A stretch of 34,876 nt of DNA from Ignavibacteria bacterium (GCA_025451455.1 JANWKI010000099.1:1-34876), one strand, 5' to 3'; positions 16,878-24,959 are shown, counted from the stretch's first letter. Made by a program: numbers and translations. Notes: a model not told the origin generated them from the sequence alone.

Positions 16878-18992
16878 TTACTGATCCGGATTTTCACAAC
16901 TGATGGCTATAACCTGATTTTTATTAATTACAGATCCTGCCTCCGGATTCTGACATGTAACTTTTCCGAACCCGTTAATTTTATATTCTACTCCGAATGA
17001 AGAAATTAATTTAATGCATTTCCTCATGCTCAATCCTTTTAAGTCAGGCATTTTCATTCTTGAATCCCTTATCAGTTTGTTCTCATTCTGGCCGGCGGCT
17101 GTTATCAGTTTTATCTTTTTCTCACCTTTTTCGTCCGTAAAAAAGTTTTGCTCTGTTACTATTGCATTCTTTTTCAGGCCTTCAATTTCATATCCAAGCT
17201 GGTTTTCCTTAAGGAATTTCACTGCATCGGCAACATCAAAATTTACAAGGTTCACTTTATCGGAAGAATTGTTTTCAGTCTGTAAATTGCCCGCAAGTAC
17301 AATGTTTGCATTATTATCCGGGGATGAAAATTCGTGCAATCCCGTAAGGTTAATAATTCTTTCTGCTATTTTCCTGAATATCGGCGCCGACACTTTACCA
17401 CCGTAATATTCACCGGCTCCCGGAGCATCTATAATGACCGCTACAACAATTTGCGGATTTTCAGCCGGGAAGTAACCTATGAATGATGAGGTATACTTGC
17501 TTTTTGAATACTTACCCTCAACCATCTTTTGGGAAGTTCCGGTCTTTCCGGCTATCCTGATGTTTTCGATCCTGGCATCTTTTCCGGTGCCTCTTTCGAC
17601 AACTCCAACAAATAATTCTGTCAAAGTTTTAGCAGTATTTTTAGAAATTACATTCCTTATCTCAGTTGGTTTAAATTCCTTTAATAATGTACCGTCCGGT
17701 GCGAGTATTTTCCTTATTAAAAAGGGTTTCATCATCATTCCTCCGTTAGCCACGCAGGAATAAGCATTTGTCATCTGCAGCGCCGTTACAAGTAATTCAT
17801 AACCAATTGCCATATAATTAAGTGAAACCGGGGAGAACTCGACCGGTCTTTTCAGCCTGCCCTTCATTTCTCCGGGCAGGTCAATTCCGGTGGTTATTCC
17901 GTATCCAAAATCCCTGGCATATTTATAGAATCTTTCCCTTCCAAGCTTATTGGCGATCTGTATAGTTCCGATATTGCTGGATTGCTCTATGACCTGCTGG
18001 AAAGTCAGGCTGGTAAATTTATGGGAATCTTTAATGTTCATATATTCACCGCCATAAGTGTTGATAACATCAAACTTGTTCAACAGGTTTTCTTCCAGTG
18101 CAGCTGCTGCTGTAACTATTTTGAAAGTTGAACCGGGTTCATATAAATCCGTGATCTCAGCAATTTTATCCGGGCTTGAGCCGTCAACTGAAACTGAATT
18201 CATAGCCAGTATCTCGCCGGTTTTAACATTCATTACTATGACTTTTCCGCCGAGGGAATTATTAACATTTACCCCGGATTCCAGTTCTTCTTCAACAATC
18301 TTCTGGATGTTCATATCGATAGTAAGGATGACGTTATCCCCGTCAAGCGGTTCCTGGCGCGGATATTCGACTGCAGGACGCTTTCTGCCAAGCCCGTCTT
18401 TCTGCATTACAACATACCCGTCTTTTCCTGCAAGAAGGTCATTGAGCTCAAGCTCAACACCGCTTAAGCCGATATTATCGATATTTGTAAACCCGATCAG
18501 CTGAGAAGAAAGCTTATCATAATTAAATATTCTGTTTGGCTCATTGAGCTTTATTACACCTGAAAGATTCAGATCCCTCACCTGAGATTCATGCTTTGGG
18601 TCAATTCTTCTTTCAAGCCATACAAATGATGTATTCTTGGTATTTAGTTTATCCGTGTAGTAATTTTTATCTTTCCCGAAAATTTCTGCGAAAATTGCAG
18701 CTACTGAATCTTTATTATCAACCATGTTCGGATCTGCAGCAAAAGAGTACATATTGATATTTGATACCAGTGCATTCATCTTTCTGTCAAAAATAATCCC
18801 GCGCGAAGGCTTCAAAGATATTTTGCTCTCATACTGCTTCTTAGCCGCCAGCTGGTATCTGGATGCTTCTATGACCTGTATTTTGAAAAGTTTGAAAAGG
18901 ATTACAATGAACAATAGGCCGAATATCACCATGAAAAGAGTTATTCTTCTTTCGGTGCTTGACTTAATATTTGGACTTGTTCTCTCCCTCAT
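16878..18992 (-). CDS. ftsI: septal penicillin-binding protein (FtsI/PBP3 type) with C-terminal PASTA domain
   Basis: A class B penicillin-binding transpeptidase that cross-links septal peptidoglycan in partnership with FtsW. Of 704 residues, 17-37 form the membrane anchor, about 55-210 the dimerisation domain (PSRGIIFDRKMNALVSN), and about 245-550 the transpeptidase domain. Active-site motifs are S288-T-F-K291 (SxxK), S338-S-N340 (SxN) and K483-T-G485. A PASTA domain is visible at about 647-700 (MPDLKGLSMRKCIKLISSFG), and residues about 580-632 look like a degenerate additional PASTA-like unit. Proteobacterial FtsI lacks PASTA; its presence with about 700 residues is usual in the Bacteroidota/Chlorobi branch and in Gram-positives. 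The gene begins 39 bp after ftsL and is 3 bp from murE. Confidence 0.95.
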   Translation of the reverse strand: MRERTSPNIKSSTERRITLFMVIFGLLFIVILFKLFKIQVIEASRYQLAAKKQYESKISLKPSRGIIFDRKMNALVSNINMYSFAADPNMVDNKDSVAAIFAEIFGKDKNYYTDKLNTKNTSFVWLERRIDPKHESQVRDLNLSGVIKLNEPNRIFNYDKLSSQLIGFTNIDNIGLSGVELELNDLLAGKDGYVVMQKDGLGRKRPAVEYPRQEPLDGDNVILTIDMNIQKIVEEELESGVNVNNSLGGKVIVMNVKTGEILAMNSVSVDGSSPDKIAEITDLYEPGSTFKIVTAAAALEENLLNKFDVINTYGGEYMNIKDSHKFTSLTFQQVIEQSSNIGTIQIANKLGRERFYKYARDFGYGITTGIDLPGEMKGRLKRPVEFSPVSLNYMAIGYELLVTALQMTNAYSCVANGGMMMKPFLIRKILAPDGTLLKEFKPTEIRNVISKNTAKTLTELFVGVVERGTGKDARIENIRIAGKTGTSQKMVEGKYSKSKYTSSFIGYFPAENPQIVVAVIIDAPGAGEYYGGKVSAPIFRKIAERIINLTGLHEFSSPDNNANIVLAGNLQTENNSSDKVNLVNFDVADAVKFLKENQLGYEIEGLKKNAIVTEQNFFTDEKGEKKIKLITAAGQNENKLIRDSRMKMPDLKGLSMRKCIKLISSFGVEYKINGFGKVTCQNPEAGSVINKNQVIAISCENPDQ

Positions 18993-19031
18993 TTATTTAT
19001 GGGTTATGCCATATGACCCTATGCATGTATA

Positions 19032-19346
19032 TTATTCGGTCAAATTATCGAATTCTGATTTCTCAATTGTTATTTTCCTGGGCTGGGTAGTGGAATATTC
19101 CAAACCCAGCTTATCAACAGCAGTATTTTTGATGTTATCAAAATTAGAAAGCCGCTCTATTTCAGTCTGAAGATTATTATTGAAAGTAACGGATTTGTTT
19201 ACTTCGGTCTGGATATTGGAGTTGTCAACAACGAGTGAATTCACAGCAATGATATTGTTAACAAAGAAGATTATTATTCCCGAGGCTATGAAAAGCATAA
19301 CCATGAGGTTGAATAGTGAAATTTTTCTCTGTTTTGGGCTTCTCAT
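19032..19346 (-). CDS. ftsL: FtsL-like division protein
   Basis: A 104-residue bitopic protein: short basic N-terminus (MRSPKQRKISLF), one transmembrane helix at about residues 12-32, then a predicted coiled coil (SNIQTEVNKSVTFNNNLQTEI) and a small C-terminal segment with LGLEYSTTQPRKI, similar to the conserved end of FtsL/DivIC proteins (a leucine/glycine followed by an aromatic and a proline). Sequence conservation in FtsL is always low; the call rests on topology, size and the fixed place between rsmH and ftsI. It would form the FtsQ-L-B complex that activates FtsW-FtsI. No separate ftsB is seen in the window. Confidence 0.85.
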   Translation of the reverse strand: MRSPKQRKISLFNLMVMLFIASGIIIFFVNNIIAVNSLVVDNSNIQTEVNKSVTFNNNLQTEIERLSNFDNIKNTAVDKLGLEYSTTQPRKITIEKSEFDNLTE

Positions 19347-19412
19347 TTATTTACTGCCTGTTTACCTTGACAGCCCTTAATTATTATTTAAGATTAAATC
19401 TTCATTTCTGCT

Positions 19413-20297
19413 TTATATCTTTTCTGCCACCCTTAGCTTAGCACTTCTTGCCCTGATGTTCACTGTGATCTCTTCTTCACCTGGCTCAACGGGTTTTTTT
19501 GTTATTACTTTCAGCCGATCGTCGCTTCTGAACCCGTTCTTAACTATCCTGTCCTCGAGAGAATGATATGAAATTGCTGCTATTTTTGTGCCTATTTCAA
19601 GTGTGTCAACTGAATCTTCAATTACCCTTTTTAGATTTTCCAGTTCATTATTGACCTCTATCCTTATTGCCTGGAAAAGTTTCGAAAGATCGCTGTTCAG
19701 AAATCTTGCGGGAACCAGGTTCTTCAATAGCCCGACCAGGTCAAAAGTCGTTTCAAATTTCTTATTCTTTCTTGAATGAACAATTTCCTGAGCAATTTTC
19801 CTTCCATACCTAAGCTCACCGTACTCGTATAGTATCCGCATTATCTCCTTCTCATCATATCTGTTCAGGATATCTTTTGCCGTCAGTTTTTGATCTTTAT
19901 CAGCCCTCATATCCAGCGAAGTATCTTTTTGATAGCTGAATCCGGCTTCACTGCTTAACTGGTAAGATGAGAGCCCAAGATCCATCACAATTCCGCTTAT
20001 CTTATCAAACCCTGCGTCTTTGATAATCTGTTTTATATTGCCAAAATTGCCCTGTACAAAAATGATCCTTCCGGCAAACTTTTCAAGAACTTTTTTACAA
20101 TGCTTTATTGCAAAAACATCTCTATCTATTGCAATTACTTTTGCTTCAGGTGATTCTTCTAATATTTTTTTGGTGTAACCGCCGCCTCCAAGTGTGCAGT
20201 CAACATAAACCGTGTAACCCGTTTTGCTTCCGCTATCGAGCAGGTACTTTAATGTTTCGTTTATAAGTACCGGCTCATGATAGAATTCTTCATTCAA
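19413..20297 (-). CDS. rsmH: 16S rRNA (cytosine1402-N4)-methyltransferase RsmH (MraW)
   Basis: RsmH methylates N4 of C1402 in the ribosomal decoding centre with S-adenosylmethionine. The 294-residue frame opens with FYHEPVLINETLKYL, then the SAM motif VDCTLGGGGYTKKIL, VIAIDRDVFAIKHC, and GIVMDLGLSSYQL, and contains the insert domain (RYDEKEIMRILYEYGELRYG, LFQAIRIEVNNELENLK) and SYHSLEDRIVKNGF near the end, all diagnostic. The start is TTG at 20297; the ATG four bases further on is out of frame. It lies 8 bp after the mraZ stop, as in most dcw clusters. Confidence 0.98.
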   Translation of the reverse strand: MNEEFYHEPVLINETLKYLLDSGSKTGYTVYVDCTLGGGGYTKKILEESPEAKVIAIDRDVFAIKHCKKVLEKFAGRIIFVQGNFGNIKQIIKDAGFDKISGIVMDLGLSSYQLSSEAGFSYQKDTSLDMRADKDQKLTAKDILNRYDEKEIMRILYEYGELRYGRKIAQEIVHSRKNKKFETTFDLVGLLKNLVPARFLNSDLSKLFQAIRIEVNNELENLKRVIEDSVDTLEIGTKIAAISYHSLEDRIVKNGFRSDDRLKVITKKPVEPGEEEITVNIRARSAKLRVAEKI

Positions 20298-20305
20298 TGT
20301 ATTCC

Positions 20306-20767
20306 CTACTCACCGGAATTTTTTGAATATAGCTTTGTCATTACTTTCTGCATTACCCCTTCGTATGATTCAGAGCTCTCTTTAAGATATTTATCATAAG
20401 CTGCCGGGTTCCATACTTCAATTCTTTCGATCTGTCCGATAAGCAGAATTTCTTTTTTTATTCCAACTATCTTTAGCAATTCCTGGGGGACCAAAACTCT
20501 GTGCTGCGAGTCAATAGAAAGCTCATCAGCCTGAAAAAGCATTTGCCTTCTCATCAGGACCTCATCATTTGTATATGGATTTGTATTCTGTACGGTCTGC
20601 AGAACCTTGGTCCATTCATATGCCGGGAAAAGCCAAACGCAATTATCTCTTCCAAGTGTTACACTCAATATGCCATTGGCTTCCGGCAGTATATGCTTAC
20701 GGAACTTGGCAGGAATAATTATTCTGCCTTTTTCATCTATTGTAGTATTAGAGTGTCCCTGGAACAA
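20306..20767 (-). CDS. mraZ: transcriptional regulator MraZ
   Basis: MraZ is a DNA-binding protein with two AbrB-like swapped-hairpin domains; it forms a ring and binds direct repeats upstream of its own operon. Of 153 residues, the first domain holds TIDEKGRIIIPAKFRKHI (about 9-26) and the second SQHRVLVPQELLKIVGIKKE (about 82-101); both carry the family DxxxR core (DEKGR, DSQHR). The start is a TTG at 20767, and a TAA stop directly precedes it in frame, so no upstream start is possible. It is the first gene of the dcw operon; its own target repeats lie 71 bp upstream at 20838-20867. Confidence 0.97.
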   Translation of the reverse strand: MFQGHSNTTIDEKGRIIIPAKFRKHILPEANGILSVTLGRDNCVWLFPAYEWTKVLQTVQNTNPYTNDEVLMRRQMLFQADELSIDSQHRVLVPQELLKIVGIKKEILLIGQIERIEVWNPAAYDKYLKESSESYEGVMQKVMTKLYSKNSGE

Positions 20768-20837
20768 TTAATTTTTCTTCGTTATTTTTACTGGTTTTTT
20801 GTCGGTTTAAAAGAGTAAGAAAGGTGAAATAGGCTGA

Positions 20838-20867
20838 CCTCCACTTTCCTCCATTTTCCTCCACTAC
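20838..20867 (-). promoter_or_regulatory. MraZ-box array (three 10-bp direct repeats)
   Basis: On the minus strand three consecutive 10-base units read GTAGTGGAGG, AAAATGGAGG and AAAGTGGAGG (plus positions 20858-20867, 20848-20857, 20838-20847). The period of exactly one helical turn and the TGG core are those described for MraZ operators (TGGGN repeats with 5-base spacers in E. coli; AAAGTG repeats in Mycoplasma). The array starts at the last base of the -7 promoter element, so it covers the likely transcription start; bound MraZ should block initiation. Confidence 0.85.
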
Positions 20868-20896
20868 AAAAATACGAAAAAAAAACCATTTGTCAA
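20867..20896 (-). promoter_or_regulatory. promoter of the dcw operon
   Basis: On the minus strand TTGACA (20891-20896) is separated by 16 bases from TATTTTTG (20867-20874). The second box matches the Bacteroidota -7 consensus TAnnTTTG exactly, and the TTG-to-TA distance of 19 bases fits that sigma factor; TTGACA also matches the general sigma-70 -35 box. Transcription should start about six bases on, inside the MraZ repeats, giving a leader of roughly 95 nt before the mraZ TTG. Confidence 0.8.
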
Positions 20897-20995
20897 GGGT
20901 TTTTTCGCTATTTTGTGAAATTTTTTTCGGGTAAAGGGTTGTTGAAGAGAGCTTGTTTTGATTTAAAATTAAGGGCGAATGAATTATCTATGGCT

Positions 20996-21745
20996 CTAAA
21001 ACAAGTTAAAAACAGTCGCGGTAGCCTTGCCGAATAAGATAACTCCAAGGACTATTAAGATTATACCTGCAATTACATTTAGCTTATTCACCGTGTTTTT
21101 ATCAATTCTATGCTTGTTACCGGAAATTAACTTAAGCAAAAGCCAGAACCAGAGCATCGTTCCGGTGAATGCGCCAACTGAAAAAATGAATCCGGTTAGT
21201 ACTGATGCTTCAAATGCACCAAAACTCTTGATGTAACCTACCAGTGCAAACCAGGATGCCGGGAGTGTGATAGAGGATATACAAAGCATAATTCCCATTA
21301 CAAACAGCCCGAAAAAATTAGAATCGCTTGCAACCGGTACCTTGTGTTTATGTATAAATACATCGGCTCTTTTCTCTGCCTTACTTAGGATCCCTGATTC
21401 TTTTTCTTCTATCTTGGAAAAATCCATTTTTATCTTCATTATCCGTATTCCGTATATTATTACAACAACACAACCGGTATAGATCAGGATAATTTGGATC
21501 GTTTGGGAGTTTCCGTTAATCAGTTCTTCAGCACTGTTGGGGAGGAGTGAGATAAATAACGATATTCCGCCAAAAGCTATAAGAGCATAAACCATATCCA
21601 TAAAAGCAGAGCCTGCAGCAACTGCCATTCCTTCTTTATATTCGCCTCTGAAACCTTTTGAGATCAGAGCAAAGGCAATCGGCCCCAGTGGAGGCACGGA
21701 GACAATAAAACCCGTAATTATTCCGGCAAATAAAGCAATTATCAT
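20996..21745 (-). CDS. LysE/RhtB-family amino-acid exporter-like membrane protein
   Basis: A 249-residue polytopic inner-membrane protein. The N-terminus (FAGIITGFIVSVPPLGPIAF) carries the S-V-P-P-G-P motif typical of the LysE superfamily, followed by an alanine/glycine-rich second helix (GMAVAAGSAFMDMVYALIAF). About six helices are visible, with a charged cytoplasmic loop at about 105-145 (KADV..HKHKVP region) and helices at about 150-170, 180-205 and 220-245. Members export amino acids or other small molecules; substrate cannot be told from sequence. It lies upstream of mraZ in the same direction but is separated by the dcw promoter, and it follows the phosphatase gene after a hairpin terminator, so it is probably a separate unit. 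No clear promoter was found. Confidence 0.8.
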   Translation of the reverse strand: MIIALFAGIITGFIVSVPPLGPIAFALISKGFRGEYKEGMAVAAGSAFMDMVYALIAFGGISLFISLLPNSAEELINGNSQTIQIILIYTGCVVVIIYGIRIMKIKMDFSKIEEKESGILSKAEKRADVFIHKHKVPVASDSNFFGLFVMGIMLCISSITLPASWFALVGYIKSFGAFEASVLTGFIFSVGAFTGTMLWFWLLLKLISGNKHRIDKNTVNKLNVIAGIILIVLGVILFGKATATVFNLF

Positions 21746-21798
21746 ATTATGATCTTATCAACTGTAATTTATCAATTTTAAACTTTATAAGAAGCAAC

Positions 21799-21829
21799 AA
21801 AAAACCCCCGCATGATTATTCATGGGAGG
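21799..21829 (-). terminator. probable intrinsic terminator after the phosphatase gene
   Basis: On the minus strand CCTCC-CATGA pairs with TCATG-CGGGG across a short AT loop (one mismatch, one wobble), followed by a T-run (plus A-run 21799-21804). It lies about 55 bp after the stop of the phosphatase gene and before the LysE-type gene. Confidence 0.65.
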
Positions 21830-21882
21830 TTAAAATGGAGTTTGAAATTTTGAAATTGCTTTGAAATGCCTTTAGATTCTCT

Positions 21883-22695
21883 TTATTCTGTCCTTGTGAT
21901 ATCGCGGCTTTCAAGATTCATGTTTAACATTTTCAGTGCAGCTTCGTGGACTTTACCGTTTGTTACAAGTGCATTTCCTGAATAAATGCTTTTTTTTCCG
22001 CTAAGATCAGTAAACATACCACCTGATTCTTCTACACATATTTTAACCGGCGCAACATCCCAGGGGGAAACATGAGGATCAACCATTATCTCCGCTTTAC
22101 CTTTGATTATAAACGCATGGCCATGACAGTCCCCGAATCCCCTGCTGTAATAACAGGCTCTGCTAAGATTTAAGAAATTATCCTTATAGCTCTCAGTTGA
22201 AATATAATCAATACCTCCGTGGATCAGATATGAATCCTTAAGAAGTTTTATTTTACTGACCTTTGCTTTTTTATCATTGTAATAGCATCCCATGCCCTTT
22301 GCAGCGTAAACGAAATCTTTTAAAGCAGGCATTGAAATTACTCCCAGGATTATTTCTCCCATGTATTCCAAAGCAAGCATAGTGCCCCAGTAGGGATATT
22401 TTCTCATAAAATTCTTAGTGCCGTCAACAGGATCAATTATCCATTTGAATTCTGACCCGCTGCCTGATTCCCCGCCTTCTTCACCAAGAATACTGTGTTC
22501 CGGATATCTGGTTTTGATTTTAAATGACATGAATTTCTCACAATTAAGATCAGCCATTGTTACAGGTGAATTATTATCTTTTACTTTGTGTTTTAGTTTC
22601 TTCTGATAATACTTAAGCGTTATATCATTCGAGTTTTTGACCAATTTTACAGCAAAATTCAGGTACTTTTCCAGGTGTTTGTTTTTCAATTCCAT
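21883..22695 (-). CDS. inositol-monophosphatase-family phosphatase, HisN (histidinol-phosphatase)-like
   Basis: A 270-residue Mg-dependent phosphatase of the IMPase fold. Metal-binding motifs are GEEGGE at 71-76, DPVDGT at 88-93 and PWDVAP at 211-216, followed by EESGGMFTDLSG at 222-233. The segment RGFGDCHGHAFIIKGKAEIM (185-204) is the part that, in the HisN subgroup, reads R-x-x-G-D-C-x-x-x, so histidinol-phosphate phosphatase is the best guess; inositol-1-phosphate or other sugar phosphates remain possible. No other histidine-biosynthesis gene is near, so context gives no support. It is monocistronic in appearance: divergent from the metallophosphoesterase gene and followed by a hairpin. 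TAATTTTG on the minus strand at 22734-22741 may be its -7 promoter element. Confidence 0.88.
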   Translation of the reverse strand: MELKNKHLEKYLNFAVKLVKNSNDITLKYYQKKLKHKVKDNNSPVTMADLNCEKFMSFKIKTRYPEHSILGEEGGESGSGSEFKWIIDPVDGTKNFMRKYPYWGTMLALEYMGEIILGVISMPALKDFVYAAKGMGCYYNDKKAKVSKIKLLKDSYLIHGGIDYISTESYKDNFLNLSRACYYSRGFGDCHGHAFIIKGKAEIMVDPHVSPWDVAPVKICVEESGGMFTDLSGKKSIYSGNALVTNGKVHEAALKMLNMNLESRDITRTE

Positions 22696-22733
22696 TTGCT
22701 TTTTATTCTTACTTACTACTGTTAAAATTAGGG

Positions 22734-22741
22734 CAAAATTA
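22734..22741 (-). promoter_or_regulatory. possible -7 element for the phosphatase gene
   Basis: The minus strand reads TAATTTTG, a match to TAnnTTTG, about 40 bases before the ATG at 22695. The nearest TTG upstream is 24 bases away, longer than the usual spacing, so the call is weak. Confidence 0.3.
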
Positions 22742-22847
22742 TTAAATTTATGTTAGAAATAAATTCAATCTTAATTAATCTTCCGGAAAGCTCAAAATTA
22801 TAATTTAATCCTCACTCATACTTAATGAAAACTTAACCAAATGCGCT

Positions 22848-22855
22848 TATCTTTG
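22848..22855 (+). promoter_or_regulatory. probable -7 promoter element of the metallophosphoesterase gene
   Basis: TATCTTTG matches TAnnTTTG and lies 12 bases before the GTG start. If used, transcription would begin about seven bases before the start codon, giving a nearly leaderless message. No good TTG element is found at the expected distance upstream. Confidence 0.45.
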
Positions 22856-22867
22856 AATTAAAAATAG

Positions 22868-23830
22868 GTGAGAATAGCCCACATATCAGATCTGCATTTA
22901 GATAAAACTTACAAAAAAGACAACTTAAAAAATACCCTTAAATTGCTGGAATATATTTCAGATAATGACTTTGATCATGTTGTAATTACCGGAGACATAA
23001 CTGAAAATGCCGAGGGTTCTGCATTTGAGCTTGCGCGAAATATATTTAAAAAACACGGATTGCTGAACCCGGAAAAACTAACCCTGACAATCGGTAACCA
23101 TGATATTTACGGAGGTGTGCACCTTGCCGAAGATATCGTAAATTACCCGAATAAATGCAAAACCACAAATTTTAAGAGCAAAGAACTGGAATTTGAGTAT
23201 TACTTCAGAGAAACCTTTGCAAATGAAAGAATTATCAAACCCACAGCGGGGCGGGTATTTCCTTTCATAAAAGAGTTTGATGATTTTGTTTTTGCCGGAC
23301 TGAATTCAATTGCTGAATATTCGGTACTCAAGAACCCGTTTGCCTCAAATGGTAAAATAGGTTTTGAACAAATTGATGCTGTTCAAAAAACACTAACCAA
23401 ATACCACCTGCACAAAAAGCAAATAATTATCCTTGCACATCATCATTTCTGCAAAGATAATATTGAACCAACGAGCGATTCGGGATCATTTTGGCATACA
23501 GTTGAAAAACAGACTATGAAACTCAGAGGTAAGAAAAGGATATTAAGGCAGTTAAGAAATACCGGTGCCGGAATAGTACTGCACGGCCATTTGCATGAAT
23601 CAGCAGAATATTATAGAAAAGGTATCAGGTTTATAAACTCAGGAGGAACAATAATGAGTGAAAAATCACCAGATATGAGTATAAACAAATTAGAATTCAA
23701 TTCTTCTTCCCTGAAACAAGAGTTCATTTCAATACCAAAAGTATCCAGTTCAAATACACAAAAGTATATACCCCGGCTCCCTTTCAATTATTTCCACTCA
23801 ATAGCAAAGAATGAGATAAATATGAATTAG
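22868..23830 (+). CDS. calcineurin-like metallophosphoesterase
   Basis: A 320-residue cytoplasmic phosphoesterase with the complete two-metal motif set: D-x-H in HISDLHLDK (residues 5-13), GDITEN at about 41-46, GNHDIYGG at about 76-83, AHHHFC around 194-199, and GHLHES around 237-242. Such enzymes hydrolyse phosphodiesters or monoesters (cyclic nucleotides, lipid precursors, nucleic acids); the substrate is not evident, and cAMP-phosphodiesterase-like and UDP-diacylglucosamine-hydrolase-like relatives share these motifs. The start is GTG at 22868; a TAG stop abuts it in frame, and the family N-terminus (M-R-I-A-H-I-S-D) begins exactly there. No Shine-Dalgarno is visible, in line with the very short leader predicted from the promoter box. 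Confidence 0.9.
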   Translation: MRIAHISDLHLDKTYKKDNLKNTLKLLEYISDNDFDHVVITGDITENAEGSAFELARNIFKKHGLLNPEKLTLTIGNHDIYGGVHLAEDIVNYPNKCKTTNFKSKELEFEYYFRETFANERIIKPTAGRVFPFIKEFDDFVFAGLNSIAEYSVLKNPFASNGKIGFEQIDAVQKTLTKYHLHKKQIIILAHHHFCKDNIEPTSDSGSFWHTVEKQTMKLRGKKRILRQLRNTGAGIVLHGHLHESAEYYRKGIRFINSGGTIMSEKSPDMSINKLEFNSSSLKQEFISIPKVSSSNTQKYIPRLPFNYFHSIAKNEINMN

Positions 23831-23880
23831 TTTAAAAACTCATACCCACTTCCCCGGATTTCTCACCCATTCCTTAATTA

Positions 23881-23911
23881 TTGATTATCACATTATTAAT
23901 TGATAAATTTG
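23881..23911 (+). promoter_or_regulatory. promoter of prs
   Basis: TTG (23881-23883) is followed after 20 bases by TAAATTTG (23904-23911), both boxes and the spacing fitting the Bacteroidota consensus. Transcription would begin near 23917, about 30 nt before the prs ATG. Confidence 0.7.
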
Positions 23912-23947
23912 TGTATTCCACAAAGAAATTCGAACAAAAAATATCCA

Positions 23948-24886
23948 ATGGCAAGATCTGAGATACAGATTTTTTCAGGCAGAAACTCCAGCTATCTTTT
24001 AAAGCATATAAGCGACTATCTGGATCTGCCAATTGGCAAATGTAAGATCGTTAATTTCAGTGACGGCGAGATATGGGTAAAATACAATGATAACATCCGC
24101 GGAAAGGATGTTTATATTGTCCAATCAACTAATCCCCCCTCGGATAACCTGATGGAGCTTTTAATGATGATAGATGCCGCAGTAAGGGCATCTGCAAGAA
24201 GGATCACGGCAGTAATCCCTTATTTTGGATATGCAAGACAGGACAGAAAAGACATGCCGCGCGTATCAATAACAGCAAAACTGATCGCTAATCTGCTGAC
24301 AGAAGCGGGAGTTGACCGGGTTATTGCCATGGACCTGCACGCTCCGCAGCTTCAGGGATTTTTTGATATTCCGGTTGACCATCTTTACTGCTCCGTTTTA
24401 TTCCTCAAATATTTCAAAAAGCTGAAACTGAAAAACCTTGCTGTTGCAGCGCCTGATGTTGGCGGTTCAAAACGCGCCCGTGCCTATGCAAAGAATCTTG
24501 GGGCAGACCTGATATTGATCGATAAACGCAGACCCAAACCCAATGTTGCCGAAGTAATGAATATTATAGGTGACGTTCAGGATAAGAATGTTTTGATTGT
24601 AGATGACCTGATAGATACTGCAAACACTTTTGTAGCAGCCGTAGAAGCATTGAAAAAAAACGGGGCAAGGGATATTTATGGAGCTGCAACTCATCCGATT
24701 CTCTCCGGCCAGGCGCTTCATAAGATAGAGAATTCTAACCTGAAAAAATTGGTTGTTGCCAACACTGTACCACTGAATATCAAATCCAAAAAAATAGAGA
24801 TCCTGGATGTTTCCCGCCTGTTTGCACATGCAATTCTGCGGAATAACGAAAACCAATCAATTAGTGCCCTGTTTAAGGTGGAGTAA
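23948..24886 (+). CDS. prs: ribose-phosphate pyrophosphokinase (PRPP synthetase)
   Basis: This enzyme makes PRPP from ribose 5-phosphate and ATP, feeding nucleotide, histidine and NAD synthesis. Landmarks are NFSDGEIWVKYNDNIRGKDV, the ATP-binding YFGYARQDRK, the PRPP-synthetase signature MDLHAPQLQGFFDIPVDHL, VAPDVGGSKRARAYA, and the ribose-5-phosphate loop VDDLIDTANTF. The loop normally reads D-D-x-x-D-T-A-G-T; here N replaces G, which is uncommon. I start at the ATG at 23948 (312 residues, normal length). An upstream TTG at 23900 would add 16 unconserved residues and would lie ahead of the predicted transcription start. Confidence 0.96.
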   Translation: MARSEIQIFSGRNSSYLLKHISDYLDLPIGKCKIVNFSDGEIWVKYNDNIRGKDVYIVQSTNPPSDNLMELLMMIDAAVRASARRITAVIPYFGYARQDRKDMPRVSITAKLIANLLTEAGVDRVIAMDLHAPQLQGFFDIPVDHLYCSVLFLKYFKKLKLKNLAVAAPDVGGSKRARAYAKNLGADLILIDKRRPKPNVAEVMNIIGDVQDKNVLIVDDLIDTANTFVAAVEALKKNGARDIYGAATHPILSGQALHKIENSNLKKLVVANTVPLNIKSKKIEILDVSRLFAHAILRNNENQSISALFKVE

Positions 24887-24905
24887 TGGTATTTACCGGT
24901 GTTTT

Positions 24906-24959
24906 TAGGGCTTGTTTTTGAATTATAGCACTCTGCATAATACATTGAAACTAGCCCTA
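24906..24959 (+). other. long stem-loop after prs
   Basis: TAGGGCTTGTTT (24906-24917) pairs with AAACTAGCCCTA (24948-24959) over 12 positions with one mismatch, closing a 30-base loop; TTTG and an AT-rich tract with TTTTT at 24970-24974 follow. It starts 20 bp after the prs stop and may be a terminator with a large loop or a structured leader for the following YtxH gene. Confidence 0.5.

Noticed and set aside
23900-23947. Longer prs start at TTG 23900
   Set aside because: It overlaps the promoter -7 box and would lie before the predicted transcription start; the added residues are not family-like.
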